Source: CALAMD01 sp035301025 (GTDB lineage Bacteria > Bacillota > Bacilli > Bacillales > Amphibacillaceae). From it: a stretch of DNA of 6,590 nucleotides. The DNA lies in the NCBI GenBank assembly GCA_035301025.1, contig DATGUV010000213.1, forward strand, positions 1-6,590, read 5' to 3'. The position numbers and the translations under genes were made by a program. Under the pieces are notes generated by a model. It was not told where the DNA came from and did no database searches. It saw nothing but the letters and a program-made list of their open reading frames with translations. Shown one piece after another: positions 5,826-6,590 of the stretch (its first letter is position 1; each line of letters begins with the position of its first letter).

Positions 5826-6383
5826 TTAAAATGGACCTATCAGATGAGATAACTCATCTTCATGCCCTTTTGCAGGAAAGTCTTCAGCAGTAAAGCATGG
5901 TGACACTTCAATTTTAGTGTCTAAATTTCTCGCTATCCCATGGAATAACTTCTGTGATGGAATATTTGAGGGCGACACGGTTGCTTCTACATACTGAATG
6001 TTTTTACAAGCATCACGCTCTAATATATGATGTAACATTCTCGATGCAAAACCTTTACCTCGTTGTGTTTCCGAAACAGCAACTTGCCAAATAAATAATG
6101 TGTCTGGTGCATCCGGCTTAATATATCCAGATACAAATCCAACAATTCCTTGATCCCCTTCAATCACAACTGAAGTTTCGCTAAAGTTTTGACACCACAT
6201 GAGATAGCTATATGACGAGTTTAAATCAAGTACTCCTGTATTTTTAATTAATTTCCATACTTCCGCACCATCTTCTAAATTTGGTTCGCGAAATGTATCT
6301 GACGCACCTTTTTTAGCGATGGTTACACTTGATTTTGAGATATTATCACCTCCATCATTTTCCCTAGACGGGATTAGCAACAT
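5826..6383 (-). CDS. ectA: L-2,4-diaminobutyric acid acetyltransferase
   Basis: GNAT-family enzyme that acetylates L-2,4-diaminobutyrate with acetyl-CoA, the second step of ectoine synthesis. The EctA core begins at about FREPNLEDGAEVWKLIK (31-47 of the 185-aa reading). The family signatures LDLNSSYSYLMWC (52-64) and LFIWQVAV (96-103), the acetyl-CoA loop Q107-R-G-K-G-F-A113, and EATVSPSNIPSQKLF (133-147) are intact. The true start is doubtful. The ATG at 6383 is the only standard in-frame start before the conserved core, but it has no ribosome binding site and lies about 5 nt from the predicted transcript start. A perfect GGAGGTGAT (6353-6345) lies inside this frame, 7 nt before an ATC codon (6341-6339). 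That start would give a 171-aa protein beginning (M/I)SKSSVTIAKKG. The coding region from 6341 down is certain; the first 14 codons are not. It is the first gene of ectABC. Confidence 0.93.
   Translation of the reverse strand: MLLIPSRENDGGDNISKSSVTIAKKGASDTFREPNLEDGAEVWKLIKNTGVLDLNSSYSYLMWCQNFSETSVVIEGDQGIVGFVSGYIKPDAPDTLFIWQVAVSETQRGKGFASRMLHHILERDACKNIQYVEATVSPSNIPSQKLFHGIARNLDTKIEVSPCFTAEDFPAKGHEDELSHLIGPF
6345..6353 (-). promoter_or_regulatory. Consensus ribosome binding site inside the ectA reading frame
   Basis: GGAGGTGAT matches the 16S rRNA anti-Shine-Dalgarno over nine bases. It is followed by AAT and then ATC at 6341-6339, in frame with ectA, so GGAGG is 7 nt from the ATC. This is the normal layout for a start codon, but the codon is ATC and not ATG. 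It is the best ribosome binding site in the window. Confidence 0.65.
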
Positions 6384-6392
6384 ACACTAATC

Positions 6393-6421
6393 AATATATA
6401 CGCTTCAAAAATTCACGTCAA
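6393..6421 (-). promoter_or_regulatory. Sigma-A-type promoter of ectABC
   Basis: On the - strand, TTGACG (6421-6416) and TATATT (6398-6393) are 17 bp apart; each differs from consensus at one base. Transcription should start near 6388-6387. The strong ribosome binding site at 6353-6345 would then lie about 35 nt into the message, a normal leader, whereas the ATG at 6383 would be nearly leaderless. No clear sigma-B promoter or known osmoregulatory operator is seen. Confidence 0.72.
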
Positions 6422-6590
6422 AATCCATTCATTCAGATTACAACCAATCAAAGTATATAGAAGTGAATAGGAGCAACATAGGCTATCTATAGTAAAAATC
6501 CCTTCATATACGACCTCTAAGCGACCAATTCCTAACACTTTGAATCTAGAATGGCGTAGGTATCACCTTTTAGTCTATATTTTATTTTTA
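6422..6590. other. Region upstream of the ect promoter
   Basis: AT-rich DNA with no complete gene. A small inverted repeat GATT-N6-AATC (6436-6449) and the direct repeat CATTCATTC (6426-6434) lie just upstream of the ect -35 box and could be regulator contacts. On the - strand a short frame enters from the right edge and stops at 6532, too short to identify as a gene end. Confidence 0.4.

Noticed and set aside
6422..6450. Sigma-B promoter for the ect operon (GTTGTA, 12 bp, GGATTT)
   Set aside because: Each element matches only four of six consensus bases; the sigma-A-type promoter beside it is far better.
6532..6590. End of a - strand gene entering from the right edge
   Set aside because: Fewer than 20 codons are visible, with no recognisable motif and no terminator after the stop.

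Overview
The window looks like low-GC Firmicutes DNA from a moderately halophilic or halotolerant Bacillaceae (of the Virgibacillus/Oceanobacillus/Halobacillus kind). The basis is AT-rich sequence, strong Shine-Dalgarno sites, sigma-A-type promoters, an IlvD very close to the Bacillus type, and an ectABC operon for the osmolyte ectoine. Genus is an inference; no search was run.

Left part (1-2565, + strand): a FadR-subfamily GntR regulator (47-724) is followed after 87 bp by ilvD (812-2482), the dihydroxy-acid dehydratase of valine, isoleucine, leucine and pantothenate synthesis. ilvD has its own promoter (TTGACG-17-TAGAAT, 748-776). Two 13-bp direct repeats, 19 bp apart and carrying a GT-N3-AC core, flank and overlap its -35 box; they are the natural candidates for the regulator's operators. 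A long perfect hairpin with a T-run ends the unit.

Middle part (2566-4115): about 315 bp of AT-rich intergenic DNA with an extended -10 promoter leads to a lone lipoprotein gene of unknown function (2882-3799, + strand), closed by its own terminator. Between this terminator and the convergent terminator of the ect operon lies about 180 bp of non-coding DNA. It includes a segment that resembles, from memory only, the right end of IS200/IS605-type (tnpB) elements.

Right part (4039-6590, - strand): ectA-ectB-ectC are read right to left from a sigma-A-type promoter (6393-6421). EctB aminates aspartate semialdehyde to diaminobutyrate, EctA acetylates it, and EctC cyclises the product to ectoine. 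ectB and ectC overlap by 20 bp; no ectD or dedicated aspartokinase gene follows ectC before its terminator.

The oddest point is the ectA start. A perfect GGAGGTGAT ribosome binding site lies inside the annotated reading frame, 7 nt before an ATC codon. The only in-frame ATG lies about 5 nt after the predicted transcription start and has no ribosome binding site. I found no clearly new multi-gene system; most of the window is ordinary core metabolism and osmoadaptation.
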